37,500 bases of DNA from Cristatella mucedo (taxonomy: Eukaryota > Bryozoa > Phylactolaemata > Cristatellidae), in contig WPIO01000196.1 in NCBI GenBank assembly GCA_009760855.2, forward strand, positions 325,001-362,500. The letters are read 5' to 3'. Positions 1-9,789 of the stretch are shown here, piece after piece. The position numbers and the translations under genes are program-made. Below the pieces are notes generated by a model. That model was not told where the DNA came from and searched no databases. It worked only from the letters and a program-made list of their open reading frames with translations. Within the stretch, counting starts at the first letter, position 1; every line of letters starts with the position of its first letter.

Positions 1-152
1 AAAAACAAACGAAATGAATAATATGGTTAGGGGTGACATGCACAGGGTCAGCATGCAAATGTGGTTAGTGGCAGCATGCACAGTGTCAGCACGCATAAGC
101 ACATCAAGGACGAATCACAGGGACCCACTAAATGCTGTCCTAAATAGGTGTG
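1..152 (-). mobile_element. 3' UTR fragment of an L2/CR1-type LINE (family A)
   Basis: This stretch is the reverse complement, with few differences, of the end of the ORF and 3' UTR of the better-preserved LINE copy at 2503-3332. Shared blocks include the repeated motif containing GCATGCTGCCACTAACCACA and the last codons of the ORF. The copy is truncated inside the ORF end, at about 152, where a 23-bp minisatellite begins. The element may continue beyond the left edge. Confidence 0.8.
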
Positions 153-405
153 TTAGATGCAGCAGGTCTTGCAGAGTAGGTGCAGCAGACCTTGCAGAGT
201 AGGTGCAGCAGGCCTTGCAGAGTAGATGCAGCAGGTCTTGCAGAGTAGATGCAGCAGGCCTTGCAGAGTAGATGCAGCAGGCCTTGCAGAGTAGATGCAG
301 CAGACCGTGCAGAGTAGATGCAGCAGGCCTTGCAGAGTAGATGCAGCAGGCCTTGCAGGGTAGATGCAGCAGGCCTTGCAGGGTAGATGCAGCAGACCGT
401 GTGGT
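153..405. repeat. 23-bp minisatellite, about 11 copies
   Basis: Tandem copies of a 23-bp unit, core AGATGCAGCAGGCCTTGCAG followed by AGT. Variants are mostly single transitions (GGTCTT, GACCTT, GACCGT). Because 23 is not a multiple of 3, open frames through it drift between repeat phases and are not genes. The array starts exactly where the antisense LINE fragment ends. Confidence 0.9.
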
Positions 406-1074
406 CCAGATGAAAGCCTTTCACCCACCAGATGCTTGGAGCTCTAGGGGTGCTGGCAGGTGGGAGGGATGGGAGCCATTGATTTGAGCCGCATTCTCAT
501 TCTTGTGCCGTTGAAAAATAGCTCCTGATTTACAGCCGGAGTAGTCACTGCTGCCAGCCTGCCCTTCCCCAGCCTTCTTTTGTTTGGGGCAGCCAATTTA
601 ACACAAAAGGCTTTGCCTGCCAAGGGATGAAGCTCTCTGGTCGTGAGAGGCTGTGCTGCCAACCGAGACATAGGTTGATATCGGCTATAGTTGACACCCA
701 TGGGGCAGAACGCCTTGAGGATCTAAAAAGCCAGTGAAGGTTTGCAGTTTTTTAAGTGCTGCTTGTAGCCAGTCTGTTTAGGCCTGATTCATTAAGAGCC
801 ACCGGGATGCAGAAAAGCATCAAGCAATCAAGGAGGGTGCACCTGGCATGCATGTTTTTTTATTTTCTTATTTAATTGACCAGCCCAGGTCATTAGGCAC
901 AGAGTCAACCGGTATGCTAGTGGTGGTTTCCCTGTGAAGAATTCTCCCATTGGTCGCTGTCATCACTCTAGCATTCAGCTGGGTGTTTGTGTGCAGCAGC
1001 AGCAGCAGCAGCAGAGCTTGGCACACGTGGTTGATGTCGATGTTCAGCCGGCCGTTGCTAGCGTAGATGCTGGT
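406..1074. other. No gene seen; SPTLC2 intron sequence
   Basis: No exon with recognisable protein similarity was found on either strand. A short CAG run lies near 994-1014. I looked for the PLP-lysine exon of the SPTLC2 gene, which should precede the exon at 1280, and did not find it. This stretch is therefore probably intron. Confidence 0.5.
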
Positions 1075-1170
1075 GCAGCTTCCCTTTGCAGCAAATGTAA
1101 AGTGCCTAGAAAGAGATTGGGTTCTCCGAGGGTGCTATATCAAATGTTATTACTACTATTATCATTAACC
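1075..1170 (+). mobile_element. LINE family A 3' tail, solitary copy
   Basis: Carries the diagnostic tail: CTTTGCAGCAAATGTAAAGT, then the GCCTAGAAAGAGATTG block, a TTCTCCGAGGGTGC block and an ATT-rich end. It lacks the ORF, so it is a 5'-truncated insertion in the SPTLC2 intron. Confidence 0.8.
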
Positions 1171-1279
1171 TGCTTAGCATGCAGTCACCTGGCTGATCAC
1201 GTGCAACCGCAGCCGGTTGCAGCTGCAGCAGTGGCAAGGTCAGTCAGCTCTGCAAGGTCATTCAGCATGCCCGTTGCAG

Positions 1280-1406
1280 AAGCTGATCGACTACCTGCGG
1301 GCTCATTCTCATTGTGCAGCGTACGGCGTGAGCATCACGGCGCCTGCCTGCGAGCAGATCATCTCGTCAATGAAGTCCTTGATGGGACGTGATGGCACCG
1401 GCGAAG
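1280..1406 (+). CDS. SPTLC2: SPTLC2 exon (first in window)
   Basis: The acceptor is CCCGTTGCAG before AAGCTGATC; the donor is GTGAAG after GGCGAAG. It encodes 42 codons plus one base, starting [16 protein letters not shown] and ending MGRDGTGE, matching the family segment just after the PLP-lysine region (about residue 393 onward in human). It enters in phase 0 and leaves in phase 1. Confidence 0.9.
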
Positions 1407-4400
1407 GTGAAGGCCGTGCCGACTTTGGCTGCTGCTGCTTTAATGCTGCCACCTATCTCAGCCTCCGGCACCCTGCTTGTCTAGCTCGCCCGCTATAGGG
1501 CCACGGCGCAGCCGCCGGGCGTTCCATCGATGTCTGCGATGTGGTTCGGTCTGTCCACTGATGCACGGCACCCTTCGGTCGCCATTCTTTTTTGTCCGTT
1601 TTTCGTTTCGATGCTTTAGTTTTTGCTTTTTTTATGCCTTTTTTATAGCATTTTTAGCTTTTTAGCTTTTTCAATGCTTTAGTTTTAGCTTTATGTCCTG
1701 TAGGCAAACGCAGGATCGGGCAGTTGGCAAGCAACGTGCGCTACTTTCGGGCGTCGCTGAAGGCCAAGGGTTTCATCGTGTATGGCAACGACGACTCGCC
1801 AGTGGTGCCCCTGCTGCTATGCCTGCCTGCAAATACAGTGTACGTGGCCTTCTGCATCCTTGCTGCCACCGCCGGCTGCTGCTGCTGCTGCCACCGCCGG
1901 CTGCTGCTGCCACTGCTGCTGTCACTGCTGTGCCACCACTGCTGCTGCTGCCACTGCTGCTGCTGCCACTGCCTACCATACGGTTGTGCTGAGCCCCCCT
2001 CTACCGGTGGGTGGTTTGTGGTCAGAATGGTGGTGGTGGTGGATGTCGTAAGCTATTCTCAGGTCACTCACTCACTATTTGCCCTGCCCAACAAGAGTGC
2101 AATGCTGTGAGCATCGCGCAGGGGCTTGGGTCCTGTTAGCCACCATGAGAGGCAGCATTCGTCTCTGCAGCGATCGTATGGCTATCCTATAACGACAACA
2201 ACAACAATAAATAAGTGTATTAATAATAATAATAAAACTGTTGATAGTAATGTTAATAATAATAAAACATTTGTCTAGCGCCTTCGAAGAACTCGACCTC
2301 TTCCTGGGCACTTTGCGTATACTGTAAAGGAAGCATGATCGAATGGTTAGTGGTAGCATGCTCAAGTCAACATCCCTATCGTTCTCAATGTCTTGCCACA
2401 CCCACAGATCCAACAGGTGCATGCATGATTGACAGATCAGTAACTAGTATTGTGATTATGTGACTTCAGGCCTTCAGCTCGTAGGCACCGACAGTTCGCA
2501 ACTTGCTTCCAGCTTATGTCGCCGCCTGCAGCTGTCTAGTCCCCACTAAAGAAGCAACTGTTCTGCCTGAAAGTTTTCGGCGCACTGAACTGCTATATGC
2601 TTTTTGCGCACTTAGCTGTGCATCTCGTCTCGACTTCTGCAACTCACTGCTTACTGGCCTACCAGCATGTGCGATCAGGCGATTGCAGCTGGTGCAAAAC
2701 TCTGCAGCTAGGCTTGTCTGTCGTGAGCGTCGCAGTTGCCACATTACTCCACTTCTCGCCGACCTGCACTGGCTACCAGTCAAGCAACGGATTGACTTCA
2801 AGGTTTTGTCGCTCACTTTTAGGTCTCTTCATTCTATGGCTCCAGCCTACCTTTCAGATATACTACCCCATCAGGCCAAGCATCGTACCACTCGCTTTTC
2901 GGAATCCAACAGTCTAGAAATACCTCATACAAACCTTAAATCCTTTGGAGACCGTGCATTTAGCTCGTATGCTCCCAAAGCCTGGAACTCCCTACCGACC
3001 TGCATCAGAACATCCCCTGACCTGACCACATTTAAAAGAAACTTAAAAACACACCTATTTAGGACAGCATTTAGTGGGTCCCTGTGATTCGTCCTTGATG
3101 TGCTTATGCGTGCTGACACTGTGCATGCTGCCACTAACCACATTTGCATGCTGACACTGTGCATGTCACCCCTAACCATATTGTTCATTTTGTTTGTTTT
3201 TCAAGCATGATTTTACTTACTATTCTATTGCGTATCACTTTGCAGCAAATGTAAAGTGCCTAGAAAGAGATTAAGTTCTCTGAGGGCGCTTTATCAAGTG
3301 CAATATTGTTATTATTATTATTATTATTATTATGATTCAGTTTATGCGAATAGCCGGAAGTCCTACTCACCAGCATTCACCGATCGCCTGTTCTGACGAT
3401 GCCTTGCTTTTCATTAACTCTCGGTTATTGCTTCTCGCGCATAGATATGTCAACTCCCCCGCCTGGCTCGAGATTAGGTCTTCATAGTCGTCAAAAGACT
3501 TGCAAAGTGCTGCACGTTCTTATGTAAAGAATTCTAGTTCGGAACAGCTCGATTAGCTGAAGACTGCTGTCGTTTGAGGAAGCCCGCTAAAACAGACAAT
3601 CAGTTCTAGTCTTGACTGATGCTAACTATAAGCGACTCCACTTATACGAAAGAAAAAGCGCTATGCCCGGCAAATGGGCATTCTTATATGCAGAGTATTC
3701 TCATATGCGGATGATTCCCTTATGCAAAGAAATCTGGGACACACAACTGGAATACTCTCATGAGCAGAGTATTCCTATGTCTTATGTTCTCATATGCAGA
3801 GTCGACTGACTGTAACTAGTTAATGGTTAGAGGTTAGAGGGAGCTTGACTCGTCTGACCTTGGTGAGCTGTAAGAGGTAACTTTAACTGAATGTGCTACT
3901 CAATGGGAAATCTGTGAAGACCCTTCAGCAATGAGTTAACCTATTCGAACTTGCTATATTTTACGGCAAATACAGCAAGCTTGCTCAAGCAGCTCAGTCC
4001 AACAGGGTGTGGAGAAAATTCTTCGGACGTTTCAGCAATTGTTTGACAACACAGTAAGAAGGCAATTACGGTAACCCAATGTCTAAGTAAGCAATACATG
4101 AAAGTTATTATAGTTTAAATGGCTTCACATTGTCCCTGATAGCAGCAATATATCAAAATTGGAGCCATGGAGTCGGATGTGTTTCCAACGACATTATGAC
4201 GTTCAAAACTGGGTTTCGAACAAGAATCCAAAAGTTTTGGCTAATTTCGAAAGTGCAGCAATGGATCATCTCTGCATAATCGGGATTTTATGGACCTCGG
4301 CATTGAGTTGAAGCCTGTTTATCGGCAAAGTTCTGTGTCGTCATAATTTACACATTTTAGAGATAATGTGAAAGCCGATCTAATGGTGGAATTGGCGTGA

Positions 4401-7400
4401 AATTGTATGAAATAACTGCAGAATTTATGAGCAAGTTCCTGTATGACCACCCCAATGCTGCCAGTACCCCATTCCGGGCACCAGCAACAATTCTCAACCT
4501 ATCTGCTTGCATAATAATAATAATAATGCATTATTTTCATGGTGCCCCTAAGAGAAGCAGATCTCATCTGGGTACTTTACATTTGCTGAAAAGGAAGCCT
4601 CTCAATTGGTTAGTCACAAAGTGCACAGAACGGACAGACACACAAAGGAAAATTCACTCGGAAAGCAAAAGCTGTGAGGAGCTTATAGGTTGTTAGCTCC
4701 TTTTTAAATGTAGGCAAATCACTAGACAACGCGATGTTAGCCGGTATTTTGTTCCGTGCCAGGAACTGAGGCACAGGAGCTGATACCACAGTCTTCGAGG
4801 GATTTGAAGTTTCTTAGAGCATCAACCGAACGACCTGAGTCAGAAGAGCTGAATTCCGGGCGGTGCTGGTGGGAGATTATTCCTGATGTGAAACTAATTC
4901 AGATAGGTCAAGGCCCGAGCAAAAGAATGGGGGGATCATGAGCCACCCAGCAGCAGTTGAGAATGGCTTCGCGTGTGTGCTGATTGGCAACCCTTTCGAA
5001 CTACGACATTTTTATTGCACTCGATGGGAACTTATCTCTTTCTGGGCGCTTTACATGTGCTGTAAAGCTTGTGTGCGCTGTGAGAGTCATCTCTGCTGAT
5101 CGTAGTGTTTGTTGTAGCTGTAAGCGGAATTAGGAAAGCATGGAATTTTTTTTGTCGCTGCAGGGCTTTCAGCAGAGAGTGCCTGAAGCGAGGCATTGCC
5201 ACCGTCATAGTCGGTTTTCCTGCAACACCCATAACCGAATCACGTGCTCGATTCTGCCTATCAGCATCCCACACGAGGGAGATGCTCGACAGGGTGAGAG
5301 CAAGCAGCAGTGCCTTCAGTACCTGCGACGGAGCTCGGAGCTGGCGAATCGAGGCATTGCAGAGTCCGTCAGCGTGCAGTGCTCGAGTGTGGCTGAAAAT
5401 GTGGTTGGAAGAAAGGGGAAGAGCACGGGGGGGGGGCAGCAACTCTTGCGGCCCGAGCTCCGAGAATCATCGGGGCTGACGTGACAAATTGCTTGCGCTG
5501 CAAAATAATGTGTGCTGCTGGCACGCTTGCTTTGCCTATGGACATACACTGTGGCTTGGCCACTGTACTGTGCTGCTGCATGAGCCGGCTGTTGTTTAGT
5601 TGCATGCTCGTTGAAATATTCGAGTGGCTCGTCTTCGTGGTCTCGGTCTTTCAATGCTGGGTCGGCACCTGTGGATCGTCAGCATACACACCATTCATCT
5701 GTGCATATTGAGGCACAAGTGACCTTATCCATCCATCCATCCATCCATCCATCCATCCATCCATCCATCCATCCATCCATCCATCCATCCATCCATCCAT
5801 CCATCCTATGCACGAGCCTTTGCATCTGCACGAAACTTGGTCTTTTGCTCCAGGGCACCGCACATCCTCGCCAGATGCCCTGTGGTTTATATCAAACATG
5901 AAGCAAGCTAGGACTCGGTCCGACCAAGCTCGAGCTTGCAAAGCGTGCGCAAAAATTGTACTGACTCTCCATCGTCGACTGGCGTGTGAGGTCTATTGTA
6001 TACCATTTCGGTCCATCCATCGACTGACAAGCCGTAACATGGCCATAGGGACTGCCGTTTCGGTCCATCCTAGCCCAAACCAGGTCGAGCTTCCTATAAG
6101 GGCATACTTGAATCCCATTTGCAAAAAAAAATACTTCTGACATTGAGCATCAACCATCAATCCGTCTCTGTAATCAGTGCTCTATCATAATGCCTAGTGG
6201 TCTTCTCGGCAAGCTAGTCGATCGTTTTCCAAATTCTTTGTGTTCAAGAAATTTAAGATAACAGACTCAGTGCCTGCAGTAGCATCACAATAGGACTCTG
6301 ATCACCCTGGTTTCTTCATCAATGCACCTTCAAGCCTGCACCTGTTGACCACCTCATCTCAAAGCTTTTGTCTCATCCCGAGAAGACAATTAGCTCGTCT
6401 GTATGTAAACTTCCTCATACCTTCTGTTTTCTTTTCGAGTAGCCTAGATGTTTTTTTTGGATCAAGAAAAATAATGTAATAAATATGTCTTTGTCTTCAG
6501 ACTGTGTCTCTACATCAATCAAAGAGGTTGTTTTAAGGCCACTCAATAATAATAATAATAATAATAGTAATAATGATAAGACATTTAGACGATCCCCTAT
6601 GAGAATTAATCTTTCTAGGCACTATGCTAGAAAGGAAGCAGCTATAATAATAATAATGATATTAATGCACTTGATCAAGCGCCCTCAGAGAACTCAATCT
6701 CTCTCTAGATGCTTTGCATTAGCTAGAAGTCAGGATTGGACTGGATGAACTAAAATTAATTCCGAACTCTTTCGGCCATTCCTATCAAAGAAACGCTGGC
6801 CAAACCATTATCTTTAATAGAGTGTGAAGAGAGCTGTTTTTTGGACATACTTCAGGTAATCTATATTTATTTTAAGTGCACCGATTAGTATTTTCCAATC
6901 CCATAGTTCCTAAGAAGAATCTAATTCCGGGATTTCAGCATAATTATACGATTGAGTTTATGAAAACGGTATGCCCTCAAGATGAACCGCGGACTTATGC
7001 ACTCATGATGTGTGTGGAAATCCTTGTTTCCTGAGCAGCTTGAGATCGTGGCATGTGACACTGTCAGAAAAAAATATCAGCCACTCCTTACTAGTATGCA
7101 GGTTACAGTAAGCTGCTGTGAGACTGGCCGGATGGGAGTCGACTGTGCCTTGATTCTGGCTTTTGATTGTGATCGTGGGGTTTTTGCCAGTCCACTGTGA
7201 AGAGTGTCAGGTGCATGCACCCCACTCGTGTGCACTCATGTCTCTCCCTTTCACCATTGTCCGATTTCCTTCTCATGTAGGCGCTTGCAGTCATCGATGA
7301 AGTCGGCGACCTTCTCCGAGTCAAGTACTCGCGCGCCAGCAGCCGATATCCGGCAGCGCAGCTGGCAGGTTTGTGCAGCCACCAGCAGAGTCAGTGCAGC

Positions 7401-7592
7401 AGTCTGGAGGAGCACCAGTCTGGAGGTGGCACCGATCAAAGTGAGGATCAGACGTCACCAGGCATAGGCAAAGACATCGGCAGTGCTGCCGCTGCTGCTT
7501 CAGCAGTGCTGCAGCACGTGTCACAGTCCTCGGCTGCACTCGTTCGGCTGCCCCAGCTGTGCAACGGTAGCCGCCTTCTGCCTTCTCCGTGA
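1280..7592 (+). CDS. SPTLC2: Serine palmitoyltransferase catalytic subunit, 3' part of gene (4 exons)
   Basis: Join 1280-1406, 1704-1839, 5164-5293, 7281-7592 (705 nt, 234 residues plus stop). The family condenses L-serine with palmitoyl-CoA to 3-ketosphinganine, the first step of sphingolipid synthesis, as a PLP enzyme in the ER membrane together with SPTLC1. Seen in the sequence: exon 1 reads [11 protein letters not shown], close to KELIDYLRTHSH of human SPTLC2; exon 2 ends in the [17 protein letters not shown] block; exon 3 carries [17 protein letters not shown]; exon 4 carries [14 protein letters not shown]. Intron phases (1, 2, 0) agree at every junction. The piece corresponds to the C-terminal part of the roughly 560-residue enzyme; the catalytic lysine exon must lie left of the window. 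The C-terminus runs about 70-80 residues past the last conserved block, longer than in vertebrates. The paralogue SPTLC3 cannot be separated from SPTLC2 here. Confidence 0.92.
1704..1839 (+). CDS. SPTLC2: SPTLC2 exon (second in window)
   Basis: The acceptor is ATGTCCTGTAG and the donor is GTACGT. The first two bases complete a Gly codon. It encodes [20 protein letters not shown] followed by the [15 protein letters not shown] block, and ends at CLPANT plus two bases. This donor is chosen over GTGTAC, three bases upstream in the other phase, because it restores the frame into the next exon. Confidence 0.9.
1855..1980. repeat. CTG/CCA-rich trinucleotide tract
   Basis: Imprecise run of GCTGCTGCTG and GCCACC units just downstream of the SPTLC2 donor. 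It gives open frames in several phases (poly-Leu, Cys, Ala and Ser) that are not genes. Confidence 0.8.
2215..2400 (-). mobile_element. LINE family A 3' tail, antisense
   Basis: Begins with AAT/ATT-rich repeats, followed by the reverse complement of the family A tail (GCGCCTTCGAAGAACTCGA, then GGGCACTTTGCGTATACTGT) and a piece of the 3' UTR (GGTTAGTGGTAGCATGC). Inserted antisense in an SPTLC2 intron. Confidence 0.75.
2500..3332 (+). mobile_element. LINE family A (L2/CR1 type), 5'-truncated, ORF2 C-terminus plus 3' UTR
   Basis: An open frame at 2503-3087 encodes the C-terminal region of a non-LTR retrotransposon reverse transcriptase: the motifs [72 protein letters not shown] and [10 protein letters not shown] are typical of CR1/L2/Rex-like elements. 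The 3' UTR follows, with two near-repeats of a CATGCTG/CACTGTGCATG motif, the tail hairpin at 3253-3292 and an ATT run. The catalytic palm motifs are absent, so the copy cannot move on its own. It lies within the 3.3-kb SPTLC2 intron. Confidence 0.9.
3333..4500. other. SPTLC2 intron, no gene seen
   Basis: AT-richer sequence without a recognisable exon. Positions 3680-3805 contain four imperfect repeats around TCTCATATGCAGAGTATTC, which explain the small open frame there. No conserved domain was recognised on either strand. Confidence 0.5.
4505..4960 (-). mobile_element. Degraded LINE, ORF2 C-terminus and 3' tail, antisense
   Basis: On the minus strand, 4940-4700 gives decayed remnants of the LINE C-terminal pattern (an FKSL-like then a CLHLKRS-like stretch). 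Positions 4640-4505 are the reverse complement of a diverged family A tail (GGTACTTTACATTTGCTG, GTGCCCCTAAGAGAA and an AAT run). There are several frame breaks, so this is an old insertion. Confidence 0.6.
5009..5070 (-). mobile_element. LINE family A 3' tail with internal deletion, antisense
   Basis: CTTTCTGGGCGCTTTACATG and TGCTGTAAAG match the reverse complement of the tail. The second hairpin arm is missing between TTGCACTCGAT and GGGAACTTA. It ends about 90 bp before the SPTLC2 exon at 5164. Confidence 0.6.
5164..5293 (+). CDS. SPTLC2: SPTLC2 exon (third in window)
   Basis: The acceptor is a T-run plus GTCGCTGCAG and the donor is GTGAGA. The first base completes a Val codon. It encodes [20 protein letters not shown] followed by [11 protein letters not shown] and [12 protein letters not shown], the most conserved C-terminal block of the family. 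It leaves in phase 0. Confidence 0.92.
5726..5808. repeat. (CATC)n microsatellite, about 20 copies
   Basis: Uninterrupted tetranucleotide run in the SPTLC2 intron between the exons at 5164 and 7281. The open frames across it, such as poly-HPSI and poly-GWMD, are artefacts of the repeat. Confidence 0.95.
6541..6735 (-). mobile_element. Two tandem LINE family A 3' tails, antisense
   Basis: Two adjacent copies, each an AAT run followed by the reverse complement of the tail: 6541-6640 (diverged, ending CTAGGCACTATGCTAGAAAGG) and 6645-6735 (GCACTTGATCAAGCGCCCTC, AGAGAACTCAATCTCTCTCT). Either two insertions occurred, or one was duplicated. Confidence 0.75.
7281..7592 (+). CDS. SPTLC2: SPTLC2 last exon with long C-terminal tail
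   Basis: The acceptor is TTCCTTCTCATGTAG. It encodes [19 protein letters not shown], matching [19 protein letters not shown] of human, then about 80 residues rich in Ser, Gln, Ala and Gly (for example [15 protein letters not shown]-like and SAAAAASAV stretches), ending SRLLPSP and TGA at 7590. Vertebrate proteins end about 20 residues after KYSR. The tail stays open without a break, but splicing out of part of it (a GTTTGT lies at 7369) cannot be excluded. Confidence 0.8.
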   Translation, partial: ALAVIDEVGDLLRVKYSRASSRYPAAQLAGLCSHQQSQCSSLEEHQSGGGTDQSEDQTSPGIGKDIGSAAAAASAVLQHVSQSSAALVRLPQLCNGSRLLPSP

Positions 7593-7647
7593 TCAGATCA
7601 CGTGATCCCGGAGCTGCTGGCCACTCGGGCTGACGGCAGCTCCGGCA

Positions 7648-7685
7648 CACAACAGAGAGTGGACATTGTCCACTCTACTGCTGTG
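7648..7685. other. Hairpin in the presumed SPTLC2 3' UTR
   Basis: Arms 7648-7664 and 7668-7685 can pair over 9 perfect base pairs (AGAGTGGAC with GTCCACTCT), then one bulged base, then 8 pairs with one mismatch (CACAACAG with CTGCTGTG). The loop is ATT. It begins 56 nt after the stop codon. The pairing is seen directly; any role is inference. Confidence 0.6.
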
Positions 7686-8267
7686 TTTACTGTACTCAGA
7701 TGTATCTGAAGTGGGGATAACCTCAGCAGTACGTCAATGGGATGAGGAGGTTTTTAACGCTTACACTAACCTGCTTTTGTGTAACTTTTAGGGTTGTCTT
7801 CTGTGCAACCCTGTGGCTGGAAGACACACGATATTTATCGCCTACTCTCGTTTGCCTGGCGATTGCTATGTGGAGCGTGAAATCAAAGGGCTTTCGGCAT
7901 TTAGTGCATTTTTAATGTTCATACATAACTTGACTGTGGCTGAAAAATGCAGTCAACCAATTGTCTGTGTAATCTCACGCGATGTGTTCTATTGGCCGAC
8001 CGTTCCACCGTCACTCCTTTGATGAGTGTGCGTTTTATCTTAATCCTAACTAAATCGTCATTTCTACCCTGATTCATGGCTCAGCGTTGCCCGTGACAGC
8101 TGCTGTTTTTGTGCGTGATTACTGCTGCGATGACACCATTAGGGCTTCTGCTAAATGATACAGCGTCAGTTACACCTGACAGCAGCTGACGGCAGTGTAG
8201 CTCCTGCTGACAGTGCAAGGGAGGTGGTCGATTTGGAGCTCATGAAATCCTCGATGATCATTGGAGC
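7686..8267. other. Downstream of SPTLC2, no gene seen
   Basis: Probably 3' UTR and flank. I saw no AATAAA or ATTAAA signal here. The short open frames show no recognisable similarity. Confidence 0.4.
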
Positions 8268-8370
8268 ACTATCTTAATAATATCATTAGGTCATTGTTTA
8301 GCACCTTAAGAGAACTTATATCTTACTCAATCTCAATCCACGTGCTTTGCAACTTGCTGCAGAAGAATCA
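8268..8370 (-). mobile_element. Diverged LINE family A 3' tail, antisense
   Basis: Recognisable order of blocks: TTAATAATATCATTAGGTCA, TTAGCACCTTAAGAGAACTT, ATCTCAATCCACGTGCTTTG and CAACTTGCTGCAG, each a degraded match to the reverse complement of the tail. Confidence 0.6.
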
Positions 8371-8599
8371 ATACATGAGTGCGACATGCACAGTATCAAG
8401 CAGGCAAAAACAACAAACAAGCATAGCAGCTTGCGGTGTGCATACTACGTAGCCAATAGACGTTTTCTCACGCGAAACAAAGGGGAAGTGAGGAGGAGGA
8501 GCAGGGACCCAAGTCCGGATGTGGAGGTCGTGGAGAGCAGGAAGTCTCGTGGAAAGGATTTGCAAAACGCTGCAGCAGCAGAGTGGATGTAGCTTTGTA

Positions 8600-8710
8600 A
8601 GAAGCAAGTTACATACAGCTGAAGGATGAAGGGTGAGCTGGGACGAAGGGCAGGACGAAAGGAAGGACGAAGGAAGCAGGAACGAAGGGCGAGCTGGGAG
8701 AGAAAATATT
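8600..8710. repeat. Degenerate GGACGAAGG repeat
   Basis: Imperfect repeats of GACGAAGG and GGGCGAGCTGGGA in a purine-rich stretch. No coding signal. Confidence 0.5.
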
Positions 8711-8827
8711 TGTGTAAAAGTTCAACATCCGGGAGGAGCCTGCAGAACAAAACCGTCTAGTCAACCAGCAGGCTAGGACAGAAATAATGGATTGGCTAAT
8801 TGCTATATGCGTGTGTGTGTATAATTG

Positions 8828-8832
<5 letters not shown>

Positions 8833-8870
<38 letters not shown>

Positions 8871-8888
8871 AATGTATATATATATATG
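8833..8888. repeat. (TA)n microsatellite
   Basis: TA dinucleotide run, interrupted once by AATAAATG near 8867. Confidence 0.9.
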
Positions 8889-9780
8889 TATAATTGCTAT
8901 TGCTTGTCCTGAGGCCGCATGCAGGCTCAAAAATAGGTGCTGCAGGAGCTCAGCTGGGTGTGAAGGCAGTCAAGCTTTGTCAAGCCTCGTGGGTCAGTGC
9001 AAGAATTGTGCAGGTTTTAAGGTTTTCCTCAGTGGCCGGATTGTCGTGACCGTGCCATCGGGTAACACATTTCAGTTTCTTTATTGGCCTGCGGTGCGAT
9101 GTGCTAACGTAATTCCTTATGCCTATCGAATGAATGAGAGCAGCTTTTGTTCGATCGGAAATATTTTAATTTGGTACCGTCCGGAGGACAGGTTCGCACA
9201 TACATAGCAAGCATTGTGCCTTTAAGTGAATAGGTGAGTTATGGAGCACTGTAGAATAGCATCCATAGAAGTGTAACAACAGTACAGGTGCCTTTAACGA
9301 ACGTTTTAGATTGCTATTTTAGAGTAAGACACTAGTGAACAGCCATATTCGGTTGGCACGGTATCAAGAATGCTTGTGCCCAGCAGATGCTGATTTTGCT
9401 GCGTTTGCTGGGCAATTTATCAAGGCGAGCAGACAGTACTCTGTGGAAGCATCTGTTTACATATGTGAGGCCTTCAAAGCTTATTTCGACTTGTCGACGT
9501 GGATAAAGACAAGACCTTTCAAGACAGGATAAAGACCTGGGCACCCGGTTTCAGATGCGAACAGGAGCAGGAGAACAACTGTTGTAGGTAAGGTGAACAA
9601 TTGCTGTTCGCTAGATAGAATTTCTTTCCCAATATTGGGTGATGCGTGAAATACCACTTGTTAATTTATGCAATTCCGGTATATTTAAAGAATGGTACAG
9701 GGGAGAGAAAAAAGGATCCGCTAAGTTTGCCATCCAAATAATTTGTTTTTATTATTAAACATTAATTTATTATCCCTACA
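8889..9780. other. Intergenic, no gene seen
   Basis: No recognisable protein on either strand. A 65-codon open frame at 9335-9532 (INSHIRLARYQE-like start) is uninterrupted but resembles nothing I know and has no splice context that extends it. Confidence 0.4.
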
Positions 9781-9789
9781 ATCGGGGGG

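Noticed and set aside
1840-2110. Leu/Cys/Ala-rich frames after the second SPTLC2 exon
   Set aside because: They extend the exon through a CTG-rich intron tract. The GTACGT donor at 1840 and the next exon's phase show that splicing removes it.
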